From positions 55,377,693 through 55,441,692 of the forward strand of contig CM028379.1 of the NCBI GenBank assembly GCA_013146195.2: a DNA stretch of 64,000 nucleotides. The letters are read 5' to 3'. Below are positions 33,072 to 43,475 of this stretch, one piece after another (within the stretch, counting starts at the first letter, position 1; the number at the start of each line of letters is the position of its first letter). Made by a program: the position numbers and the translations under genes. Source of the stretch: Codonopsis lanceolata. Lineage: Eukaryota; Streptophyta; Magnoliopsida; Asterales; Campanulaceae. The notes beneath the pieces were generated by a model. That model was not told the origin of the DNA and ran no database searches. It worked only from the letters and a program-made list of their open reading frames with translations.

Positions 33072-35263
33072 GCATGTGTTAAGAATGAGATGATTCGATT
33101 AACAGGCAACATGCCAGTTCCTTCAGAGGACTATTCATGATTTGGACAAGGGCATAGCAACATTTGGGCTTGGGCGATCGCTTAGCAAAGAAACTTCGAG
33201 TCGTGCCTACTGCTTTTTGTGCGGTCGTCCAACGCATGGGCTGAGCGACCACTCAACCCCGTTTTTGCTGTTTTGATGCTTTGTCGGTTTTTTTTTTTTT
33301 TTTAACCTTTTAAGGGTTTTAGGTTTTCTATTGTACATATGTAAATAGATATATATCTAAAACGTTTAAGGTGGTGTCTTTAATAAAATTTCGATAGTCT
33401 GTTGGTCTCAATCTTTCTCTCTTCTTTGCGATTGATCCTATTATATTCTGTTAAATTATTTGCTAGTCTTCCGCTGTGCACATCATCGTAGACTATATAT
33501 AAATTTAGCCATTATAAACTTATATTTAATGCAGAATCTTCGATGAAATGTTTACCATCTTTTCCCAAATTCAAAAAATAAGAAAAATTATTTCTTCTAA
33601 GTAACATGTGCAACAAAATGAAGGGAAATGGACGTCAAACACTACATTAACTTCTTCATCTATCTTCTAATCCATCATATTATGGTTTTCAACATTAAAA
33701 TTATAAAAATAGTGTTGGTCTCTAAACCCTCGACACCACTTGGCTTCAAGTTAGTTTGTAACATGATGCTATGTTTTGTTGCTGGAAAGAAAATTCCAAA
33801 ACGTTTAATTCCTTCTCCTTTTCCTCACAAAGAACAATCAGGCACGCAAAAGGGATTGGATCGAGTTCAAGCCAGCTGCACAAATTTGACAGATAACCGC
33901 ACCAATCGTGTTTGATCCATGCGTAGGCTCCTCATTTAGTACACGTGCCAAAAAGATGTAGACGTTGCGTAAAGTTATTCGAATGTGCTCAATTAATCTT
34001 GTGTTCGTGTATCCACAAGTTCTTTATAATGGAAGGAGGCAATCAATAAAGTTTTCATTTATGATATCATTCTGCATTTTTCCCTCCGTGCGTATGTGGG
34101 GTACGGTGGCCAAAGAACTACAGAGATAATCGAGACATTTAGTGAATTATAGCATGACTAGTAGTTGTGGTAAACTTATCTTTGTCAGTCAATTAAGTTT
34201 TCGTAATACGATTGTTCTACGTTTGTTTGTCGGGGCTGGAAGAACTGTAGAAGTTGACTGACATGGCTGGAGTAACAGTAAGTGGATTTAGACTGATAAC
34301 CATACCATTAGTATGCTGAATTATGGAACATTATATCTTGAAAGAGAAGGATCAATCTAACAGTTGATTATATATACTTTATACCGACAAGGACTTGCTT
34401 CCTGTTATGTTTTATGGGAGGATATGTGTTTAGAAAATCTGCAGAGAAAAATGGTGAGAGAGATGTAGAGGAAAAGACTAATAGTCGAACACTAATAGGA
34501 TATGATTGCAAGCTGCGGCCGGAGCAAGTGTTGTTGGGGGTGGGTTAACAATTCTCCATATTGAACTTGTGGAGCGAATTCGAGGGAAACCTTGATAATT
34601 GCTTAAGTTGGACAATTAGCAACAATGACTGATCGAGTTGGACTCATGCCATAGAGGAAGCACCGGTGACAATGGTTTCATCAACATAAACAAACATCAC
34701 CATGGTAGGGGAAGCTGAGAGCTATCAGATTTACTATAAAAAATTCCAAGAAACACAAGATTCCTAGCTTGAAACCAAGCACGCAAGGATTATTTGACAC
34801 CACAATTACAACCTAAAACCCGTTAACCCATTCAAACCGACCTAAAAAGCTACTTGACCAAACCCAACCCGTTAATATTCTTAGGTTAAAACGGATAACC
34901 TGTTTCAACCCAAAAATATTAACGTGTGAGTTGGATATTCGTGTGGTTGGGATTGTATTCTATTTTGACTCGATAGTTTTGCTCTATAAATGTATGGACT
35001 TTTGGGGGAAAAGTCGGGTTAAGACGGGTCAACCCGTTTTAACCAAACTCATTTCGAACTCGTTTGATATTTGAATTATAATGAGTTCCGCCATGTCATA
35101 TATCATAACCCGGCCCATACCCAATCCAACCCACTCAATTGCGAGGCCTATTTGAAACCATTAAGCGTCAGAGATAATTTGAAAACATGGTATGGAAACG
35201 GAGAATGTACCTCAGTAGTTGAGCCATATAAACATTCTCTCGTAAAATATTGTTGAGAAAGAC
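33072..35263. other. no gene recognised
   Basis: Contains a T run near 33285-33302, a promoter/polyA-like stretch to about 33450 that may be LTR residue, the third local duplicate (about 34150-34265), and an AACCCGTTAACCC-rich patch (about 34800-35130) of a kind common in plant transposons. Confidence 0.45.
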
Positions 35264-35268
35264 ACTTC

Positions 35269-35506
35269 TGTCATGAAAAGTCAATTATATGAACAGTAGA
35301 TTATTGTATTGGTAGAGGAAGGCTATTGTATAGGTAGAGGAATTGTGTTCCAAATATTCAATGTTTGACAATTATATGTGTGCTGGTTATAAATACTGAG
35401 CAGCCTGAAGTTATCAATCATCCCGAATCCTTCACCTCTGAATAAAATTCTTTTCTCTCTTTCTCTAATACACTCTTTGTCCTAAGTTTGTGGTTATTTT
35501 ATAACA
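35269..35506 (+). repeat. copia 5' LTR (238 bp)
   Basis: Begins TGTCATGAAAAGTCAATTAT and ends GTGGTTATTTTATAACA. It contains GGTTATAAATACTGAGCAG as a TATA region. It differs from the 3' LTR by scattered substitutions and an expanded CT tract in the latter. Confidence 0.92.
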
Positions 35507-35520
35507 CGTTATCAGCACGA
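35507..35520 (+). other. copia primer-binding site
   Basis: CGTTATCAGCACGA follows the 5' LTR directly. This site recurs in plant copia elements. I do not assign the tRNA. Confidence 0.65.
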
Positions 35521-35856
35521 TTGTTTTACTATTAACAATCTCAAACGGTAAAATTTTCTACCGATATATTTTTTATTTTATGTCTCTGGTTTACTTCAAT
35601 CTATATCGTATATCACCATTATTAAGAAAAGGTTGGCTGAGCCACCGTCGATAATATATGGTGAGATAACGAAATAATAATTTATTATTTTATGCATAAT
35701 ATATATATTCGTTGATGCTTGAGCGAATATAATCAAACTATAAACTGAATATTTATAAATATACATATATTTCAATTCTATATATGAATAATTTTATATA
35801 CATATATATTTATTACTGACTTTCAAACACCCACAGAAAGACTTGCTGAGTAGCGT

Positions 35857-35859
<3 letters not shown>

Positions 35860-35945
<86 letters not shown>
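35860..35945. repeat. (TA)n microsatellite in the copia leader
   Basis: About 86 bp of uninterrupted TA, between the PBS and gag. Confidence 0.95.
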
Positions 35946-35947
<2 letters not shown>

Positions 35948-36484
35948 TATATAATAGTTGTATAAAGTTGACTGAAAAATATTCATGCAGAGTTATTTTA
36001 TTTATTGCTCCTAATAAGATTTATATTTATTCATAATATAAATGCAATTCTATTAAATCATAATTTTTACATTTTTACCCCTCTCCTTTAACGGCTAGTT
36101 AACTGATTTTTATCTCTCTCATCCAACGGTCATAAACGGTCTTTTTTTTCTCCATATATACAACAACATCTTAATAGATTATTCACATTTTTACTACCTC
36201 CTTACAAACTCTCAATACCATATCATCTTCTACAAAATGTTTAACCAAATGTTGATGATTATTATCATACTTGTTATTGTGTGCACCACATTGGTTTTGT
36301 TGCGAATACCCTCCAAACGATTTTCATATTTTTATTACTTATCTTTGTATCATGTATGTCATGTTAGCAATTACAATAGCTTTCAACATACATTTTAACA
36401 TGTACTGATTATCATATAAATAAAATTTCTATGTCATAATTTTATTAATATATATGTTTCATTTTTATAGTTTTTTCTTCACAA

Positions 36485-37541
36485 ATGGCAAACATCGCTA
36501 AGCTCGAATTTGAAAGGTTGTACATAACTGAGAAAAATTATATGTCTTGGAAAATAGATGCCTAAATCCACCTGGCCGCCAGAAGCCTTGACAATACTAT
36601 CCAACAAAGTAATAATGAATGGATAAGTAATCAACATCGGGCTCAGACCATGATTTTCCTACGCCACCATGTCCACGAAGACCTAAAGATGGAGTATCTC
36701 ACAGTTAATGATCCACTCGTCTTTTGGGAAAATTTGAACGAAAGATATGACCATTTGAAAACGGTCATTCTCCCAAAAGCACACTATGATTGGATTCATA
36801 TCCGCCTACAAGATTTTAAAACCATCAGTGAATATAATTCTATGATGTATAAAATAACCTCACAGTTGAAATTATGTGGGGAAACCATCACTGAATATGA
36901 TATGTTGGAGAAGACATTCTCCACATTTCATGCCTCGAATATGCTCCTGCAGCTAGCAGCAATATCGAGAAAAGAGTTTTAAAAGGTACTCTGAATTGAT
37001 CTCTTGCCTCCTAGTAGCTGAACATAATAATGAGATTCTAATGAAAAATCATGAACGTCGTTCAACTGGTTCAATCACATTCCCTGAAGCGAATAGGACT
37101 ATGTATGATGAAGGCCAAGAGCGTGGGCGTGGTCGCGGTCATGGTCGAGGCCAAGGAAATCATGGACAAGGCCAGGGTCGTGGTCGAAATCAAGGCCGTG
37201 GAAGAAATAACTATCATCATCATCATCCATATAATGGAAATTCCTCTCGCCACCTGAAGTGGAACAAAGATGATGATAGAAACAACTCTTCGAGTGGGTA
37301 AAATGTGTGTCAAAACAATGAAGAAAGTTCATGTTTTAGGTGTGGCATGAAAAGCCACTGGGCACGAACATGCCGAACGGCGAAACATCTAGTTGATCTC
37401 TATGAGAGATCACAAAAAGGAAAGAATGTTGAGACAAATTTCCTTGAAAATGATCCTGAAGATCATCATTTTGATTTTGGTGATATGGCCAACGTCGACA
37501 TGACCAATACTATTAGTGATGATATTGGTCATGAACAATAA
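36485..37541 (+). pseudogene. copia gag (broken)
   Basis: Starts MANIAKLEFERLYITEKNY, hits a stop at 36563, then continues (NEWISNQHRAQTMIFLRHHV, FWENLNERYDHLKTVI, YNSMMYKITSQLKLCG) as the UBN2-type gag of plant copia. A frame break near 36980 is followed by an Arg/Gly-rich stretch (RGRGHGRGQGNHGQ) and one CCHC knuckle, CFRCGMKSHWARTC (about 37328-37372). It forms the particle and binds RNA. It ends at a stop at 37541, well short of protease. Confidence 0.88.
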
Positions 37542-37736
37542 ATTAACATAGGAATGAAGCTATGGTCCTAGTTCGAGGTAAAAGCTGTGGAAAAAATAAC
37601 ATGTTGTTATGTAGGAGTATTATATGTTTTTCCTATCTATACTAGCATGTTCACAATAAAGTTTATATATGTATTTTGCATTCAATGTGTTATCATATTT
37701 ATTCATCTTACTTTTCTTTCTCTCATATTGAAATAG
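37542..37736 (+). other. intron-like spacer between gag and protease
   Basis: No coding sequence. It contains a donor-like GAGGTAAAAG (37575-37584), AATAAA (37655-37660), a pyrimidine-rich stretch and an AG at 37735-37736. A TAG stop lies in the protease frame exactly at that AG. Confidence 0.4.
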
Positions 37737-38122
37737 ATCACAAATATGTTTGAATCCAAAATCCAAGGAGGAGATTTATGTCTTGCAGATAGCGCTACTA
37801 CGCATACCATACTTAAAGATAAGAAATATTTTTCTTATCTCAAAGTTGACAAGACTAATGTCAACACTATATCTGGTAATGCCAAAATAATTGAAGGATT
37901 TGGCAAAATAATTTTCCTAATGCCTGGAGGCACAAAATTCATGATAAATAATGCATTGTTCTCTCCTAAGTCTTAAAGAAACTTGTTAAGTTTCAAAGAC
38001 ATTCGTCTGAATGGATATCATATTGAGACTATGAACAAGGGGAATGATGAATATCTTTGCATTACCTTAAACACTTCTGGAAGCAAGTGTATATTGGAAA
38101 AATTGTCATCTCTATCTTCTTG
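37737..38122 (+). pseudogene. copia protease region (broken)
   Basis: GDLCLADSATTHTILKDKKY carries the D-S-A-T-T-H active-site box of copia aspartic proteases. GNAKIIEGFGKIIF and NNALFSPKS follow before a stop near 37976, and the later frame continues to the integrase region. Confidence 0.8.
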
Positions 38123-38123
38123 A

Positions 38124-39270
38124 TTGTATAGTACAATCATAAGAATATTTGAATCATATTCTACAGTAAACCTGAAGTTTTTTGAAACATTTAAAGCTTG
38201 GCATGATCGATTAGGGCATCCAGGATCAATAATGATGCGGAGAATTATTGAGAATTCTAGTGGTCATCCATTGAAAAACCAAAAGATTTTTCAATCTAAT
38301 GAACTCCATTGTGATGCTTGTTCTCAAGGAAAATTGATAATTAGACCATCATCAACTAAAGTTGGATATGAATCACCATCGTTTTTTAAATGAATTCAGG
38401 GTGATATATGTGGACCTATTCATCCACCAAGTGGACCATTCCAATACTTTATGGTATTAATTGATGCTTCTAGCAAATGGTCGCACGTATGTCTATTATC
38501 AACTCACAATACAACATTTGCCAAGTTCCTTGCACAAATAATCAAACTGAGAGCACAATTCCCAGATTATATGATCAAGAAAGTTAGACTTGATAATGTT
38601 GGTGAATTTACATCTCAAGCATTCAATGATTATTGTATGGCAATAGGGATTGATGTTGAACATCCAGTAGCTCATGTTCATACACAAAATGGTTTGGCTG
38701 AATCGTTGATCAAACGTATTCAACTTATTGCCAAGCCATTAATGATGAGAACAAAGCTCCCTAATTCTGTATGGGGTCATGCTGTTTTACATGCAGCTGC
38801 ACTGATTCACCTTTGGCCAAGTGCATAGCACAAGTACTCCCCAATTCAACTGGCATTTGGGCGAGAGCCGAATCTATCTCATCTAAGAGTTTTTGGTTGT
38901 GCGGTATATGTACCAATTGCTCCACCACAACGCACAAAGATGAGACCACAAAGGAAATTGGGAGTATATGTTGGGTATGAATCCCCTTCTATAATAAAAT
39001 ATTTTGAACAAAAAACGGGTGACGTTTTTACGACTCGCTTTGTCGATTGTCATTTTAACGAAGACAAGTTTCCACCTTTAGGTGAAGAGGGGAAACAAAT
39101 GGGAAGAGAGATCAAATGGTGCACATCATCGTTATTGCACCTTGACCCTCCCACAAAGCAACGTGAACTGGAAGTTCAAAAGATCATACATTTACAAAAT
39201 GTAGCAAATCAATTGCCAGATGCATTTATAGACACAAAGAGAGTGACAAAGTCACATGTAGGCTTATAAA
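38124..39270 (+). pseudogene. copia integrase (broken)
   Basis: A pre-integrase zinc region (AWHDRLGHPGSIMMRRII ... LHCDACSQGK) is followed by the integrase core: YFMVLIDASSKWSHV (first D), VRLDNVGEFTSQAF (second D) and QNGLAESLIKR (E), so all three catalytic residues remain. Stops occur near 38391 and 38826, and a frame change near 38900 precedes VYVGYESPSIIKYFE. Confidence 0.88.
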
Positions 39271-39315
39271 TGCTCAGCCCGAATTGAAATACCAAAAGGG
39301 CTACCAAATGATAAA

Positions 39316-41130
39316 ATGGAAAATGAATCTAAGACACGCCTGAAGCGTGGACGACCCATTGGTTCAAAGGATAAAAATCATCGCAAAAAGAAAGTGATTG
39401 AAAATCCCCAATCACATGAAAGTGTTCCAGAAGAAACACACGATCGTGAAATTGTTCAAGAAACACACGATCATGCAAATCTAGTAAGCAGTAACGATAA
39501 CCATGAGATTTCCATTAATTACATGTGTAATGGAAAAATATGGAACCGAGATGAAATGGAGAATATTGATGATATATTCTCTTATTTAGTATCGCAAGAA
39601 ATTAATGACGGGACTGATGATCCCGAACCAAAATCTGTATCTGAATGTCAAAAGAGGCATGACAGGATCAAATTGATGGATGTCATGAAGGCTGAATTAA
39701 GTTCGTTGAATAAACGAAAAGTATTTGGATCTATCATTGTCACACCTGAAGTTGTGAAACCGATTGGATACAGATGGATTTTTGTTCGAAAGCGAAATGA
39801 GAAAAATGAGATTGTGAGATACAAGGCTCGCCTTGTTGCATAAGGTTTTTCCCAAAGGCCTAGGATTGATTATGAAGAAACGTATTCTCTTGTAATGGAT
39901 GCGATTACGTTCAGATATCTAATCAGCTTATCGATTTCGAAAAATCTAGATATGCATCTCATGGATGTTGTAACGGTTTATTTATACGGGTCATTAGATG
40001 CCGATATTTATATGAGAATTCCTGATGGAATCAAGGTGCTTGAAGCACTGAGCTCAAAGCCCAAATAATTATGTTCAATTAAACTACAGCGATCACTGTA
40101 TGGATTAAAGCAATATGGACGCATGTGGTATAATTGCTTAAGTGAGCATTTAGTGAAAGATGGATATGTGAATGATCAATTATGTCCGTGTGTCTTTATA
40201 AAGAATACAACAGTTGGATTTGCAATTATCGCTGTCTATGTAGATGATCTGAATATCATTGGAACTCCCAAGGAAATCCAAGAAGCAGTTGATTACCTAA
40301 AGGGAGAATTTGAAATGAAAGATCTTGGACAAACCAAATACTGTCTTGGTTTACAAATAGAACACTTGCATAGTGGAAAATTTGTACACCAATCAAATTA
40401 AACAAAAAGGGTTTTAAAGCACTTTTATATGGATAAGGCAAACCCTCTCACTAGCCCCATGATTAATAGATCACTAAATGTTTAAAAAGATCCATTTTGT
40501 CCTTGTGAAGAGAATGAAGAGATACTTGGTCCTGAAGTACCATACTTAAGTGCTATTGGAGCCCTCATGTACCTTGCTAATTGTACTAGACCGGATATAG
40601 CATTTGCTACAAATCTATTAGCAAGATATAGTTCATCTCCATCACGGAGACACTTGAATGGTATCAAACACATATTTTGTTATCTTCTAGGGACGATCGA
40701 TTTGGTATTATTTTATCTCAAAGGATCAAAGGATGAAATAATTGGTTTTGCAGATGCGGGTTATTTGTCTGATCCTCATAAGGCCAGATCACAAACCGAT
40801 TATGTCTTCACGATGGGTGGTATTGCAATTTCCTGGCGTTCTCAAAAGCAAACGCTAGTTGCTACATCGTCAAATCATGCTGAGATGATCGCATTTCATG
40901 AAGCCAGTCGAGAGTGTGTATGGCTTCGATCTATGACTCAGCATATTCAAAATGCCAGTGGACTACCAGCCAACAAAGAGCCGACACTATTATTTGAAGA
41001 CAATGTTGCATGTGTCGCCCAAAGTAAAGAGGATACATCAAAAGTGACAGGTCCAAACATATCCCCCCGAAGAAAGAGGTCAGCATCCAATATATTCGAT
41101 CAAGTGATAATGTTGCAGATTTATTTATGA
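39316..41130 (+). pseudogene. copia reverse transcriptase and RNase H (broken)
   Basis: After a lysine/arginine-rich linker (KRGRPIGSKDKNHRKKK), RT begins with KPIGYRWIFVRKRNEKNE. A stop at 39841 breaks RYKARLVA from GFSQRPRIDYEETYS. The catalytic box AVYVDDLNIIG is at about 40231-40260. After stops near 40068 and 40399, RNase H reads IIGFADAGYLSDPHKARS, TSSNHAEMIAFHEASREC and LLFEDNVACVAQS. The YVDD and RNase H acidic residues are intact, but the stops prevent translation as one protein. Confidence 0.9.
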
Positions 41131-41228
41131 AGGCACTTCCCACTACAACCTTCAGAAAGCATGTTCACAATATTGGGATGCGAATTCTACGAGATTTACA
41201 AATGTGATTTCTCTTGACCATTGTCAGT

Positions 41229-41239
41229 TCAAGGGGGAG
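41229..41239 (+). other. second, upstream polypurine-like tract
   Basis: TCAAGGGGGAGC repeats the true tract (41443-41453) about 214 bp earlier, in the 3' untranslated region. Confidence 0.5.
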
Positions 41240-41442
41240 CATATATGGCTGTACTCTTTTTCCCTTTATCATGGTTTTGTCCTACTGGGTTTTCCATGAA
41301 AAGGTTTTTAACGAGATAGCCCATGCACACGATTCAGATTTAAGTTGTGTACTTTTTACCTTATGTTCGATTTTTTCCCTACTGGGTTTTTCGGCTTAAA
41401 GGTTTTTATCGAGACACACTTATTCAACTTACAATGCTATGT

Positions 41443-41453
41443 TCAAGGGGGAG
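41443..41453 (+). other. copia polypurine tract
   Basis: TCAAGGGGGAG directly precedes the 3' LTR. Confidence 0.88.
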
Positions 41454-41704
41454 TGTTATGAAAAGTCAATTACATGAACAGTAGACTATTATATAAGTAA
41501 AGGAAGGCTATTGTATAGGTAGAGGAATTGTGTGCCAAACATTCAATGTTTGGCAATTGTATGTGTGCTACTTGGTTATAAATACCAAGCAGCCTGAAGT
41601 TATCAATCACCTCGAATCCTTTAGCTCTAAATAAAATTCTCTCTCTCTCTCTCTCTCTTTCTCTAATACACTCTTTGTCCTAAGTTTGTGGTTACTTTAT
41701 AACA
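41454..41704 (+). repeat. copia 3' LTR (251 bp)
   Basis: Begins TGTTATGAAAAGTCAATTAC and ends GTGGTTACTTTATAACA. It is slightly longer than the 5' LTR, partly through a (CT)n tract at about 41640-41660. Confidence 0.92.
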
Positions 41705-41989
41705 ATTTCCACTTCAACCAATGCCAATGTGGCGCAACTTTGACCAAATACACATTGTAACATTTGTCAAAAAAAAAAAAATAGATGGAAAAACCTATTA
41801 TTAACATCAATTTGAAGGCTAAATGGTCATAACACATCAATTTGAAGGTTTGAAGAAGTCATGTTTTTTAAACCCCCTTCACATCATCATATCTACCCAC
41901 ATCAACTTTTTGTCTATTTTTTGATGTACGTTCCATTTTGTTTTAATGATCGAAGTCTCGTCCCATTGATAATGGTAAAAGTGAAAAAA
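41705..41989. other. short intergenic stretch, nothing recognised
   Basis: Contains a repeated ACATCAATTTGAAGG word (41801 and 41834) and an A run, but no gene. Confidence 0.5.
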
Positions 41990-42140
41990 TCTAAGAGTGA
42001 CTCTAAACGTATTATCGAAATCCCTAAACGTAACACCATTAATTAATAAAATTACTTAAGTACCCCTCTACACATTTAATAAGAAATCAACCCATCATTT
42101 ACTCCCCCAAACGAACCACCTCCTCCAATTACTCCTAATT
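41990..42140 (+). repeat. MULE left terminal inverted repeat
   Basis: Aligns with small gaps to the inverse of 59602-59736. Shared words include AATCCCTAAACGTAACA, ACCCATCA and AACCACC. Confidence 0.75.
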
Positions 42141-42235
42141 GAGAGACCATAGCCAACACTCCTAACTTACACTCATTTCATCATCTTCATCTCTCTTTTT
42201 TAAAAAAAAAACTCTCCAAACTCACTCTAATGGAT

Positions 42236-43475
42236 TGTGGGTCCCAATGAGCACAATAATAAGCTAGAAGGGGGGGGGGGGTTGAATAGCTTATTAACAC
42301 TTTAAAACTTTTAAAGTAAGTTCCTTGAAAGTTACTTGCAATCTATGAAAAGAATCAAGTAGCGGAAGACCTTCAAGAAAATTGTTCCAGGTTTGCCGAT
42401 AAGGACTACTGGTAGACCTTTACTGATTACTTAAGTTCTCTGAAATGGATGAAGTAAACAATGAAACGAAGCGGTTCAATAATTAAGCAGACGAAGGAAA
42501 TAACACAAGTATTTTGGGATGGTTCACACTATAATGAGTGCTACGTCCCACCACCAAGGCCAACCTTGGATTTAAATTGTGCACTATGTTTTCCACTTAG
42601 ATCAATTACAAAGAATATCCCTAATGGATCGTGTACAAAATATTGACTTGTGTTTGTCTAGGGAATTAAATATCTGTAAATACAAGATATTTAATTAGAT
42701 GTAATATAGTTAATGGAAGTAAACAACAAGAAGAATAAAACAATAAATGTTGAAGAGCGCTTCTTGTTGTTGACGAGGACTTCTAGATCTGTTGAGGATC
42801 TATTGAATGCTTGGTGAAAGACTTGGAGTTCTCAGATTCGAGCAATTCTTTAAGTGTTCGATTGATTACATGCGGTTGTCTCTTTGATCCAGTCTTCAAT
42901 GCGTATTTAAAGCAGTGCACTTCAAAAGATCCGTTGGAGAAGACGAAGACTTCAACAGCTCTTTTTCATAAATGCATTAAATGCATGGGGTCATCAAGGA
43001 ATTTCGTCTTCACAAATAACTAGAGCAGATAATCATTTCTCGAGATCTTCAAAAGGTGGGCGATTTGGTGTCGATCGAGAGATGAAGCGAAAAGTAGGGG
43101 ACACCGCTTTCTTGCTTTACATCGCGAAAAGTATTCTGCTTTTCGGAAAGTTGCTTTCGGCTTGACATGTCGGAAAAAAGACTTGGATTAATTCAAATAT
43201 CAAATGGGAATAAGTTTGAATTAATCCACTAGCTTTGATCCGAGAGGACACGTAGAAGCTCACCGGACACGAGGTCTACCGATCTTAAGCTTTGAGCGTG
43301 TCTTCCGTGAAGCGTAGAAGTGGTCTTCCGATGTTCCCGAAAAGGTCCTACAAAAACTATACAAGGCAAAGTTCTATACATTGCCACGCTAATCGATACG
43401 CAGCCCGATTAGCCACTGAAGTATAAAACTAAAGTAATGTACTGATCAGATATAAATTTAACATAAGAATCAACA
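42236..43475. mobile_element. solo LTR (1240 bp) at the MULE transposase start codon
   Basis: Begins TGTGGGTCCCAATGAG and ends ATAAGAATCAACA. It is flanked by an exact 5 bp duplication, TGGAT (42231-42235 and 43476-43480). It includes a run of 12 G (42270-42281) within AAGCTAGAAG...TTGAATAGC, a motif common in plant LTRs. No PBS, PPT or coding sequence was seen. The duplication falls inside ATGGAT, the first two codons of the transposase frame. Confidence 0.82.

Larger units (their letters stand above)
35269..41704 (+). mobile_element. full-length degenerate Ty1/copia retrotransposon
   Basis: Two LTRs, PBS, gag, protease, integrase, RT, RNase H and a polypurine tract are present in Ty1/copia order. 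Flanking ACTTC (35264-35268) and ATTTC (41705-41709) agree at 4 of 5. Several stops and frameshifts break every coding part, so it is not autonomous now. An AT microsatellite has expanded in the leader, and a spacer of about 200 bp separates gag from protease. Confidence 0.92.

Noticed and set aside
33120..33500. possible solo LTR (TATA-like and polyA-like words)
   Set aside because: No TG...CA ends or target duplication could be fixed.
37051..37332. overlapping open frames on both strands
   Set aside because: They are shadows of the Arg/Gly-rich and His-rich part of copia gag.
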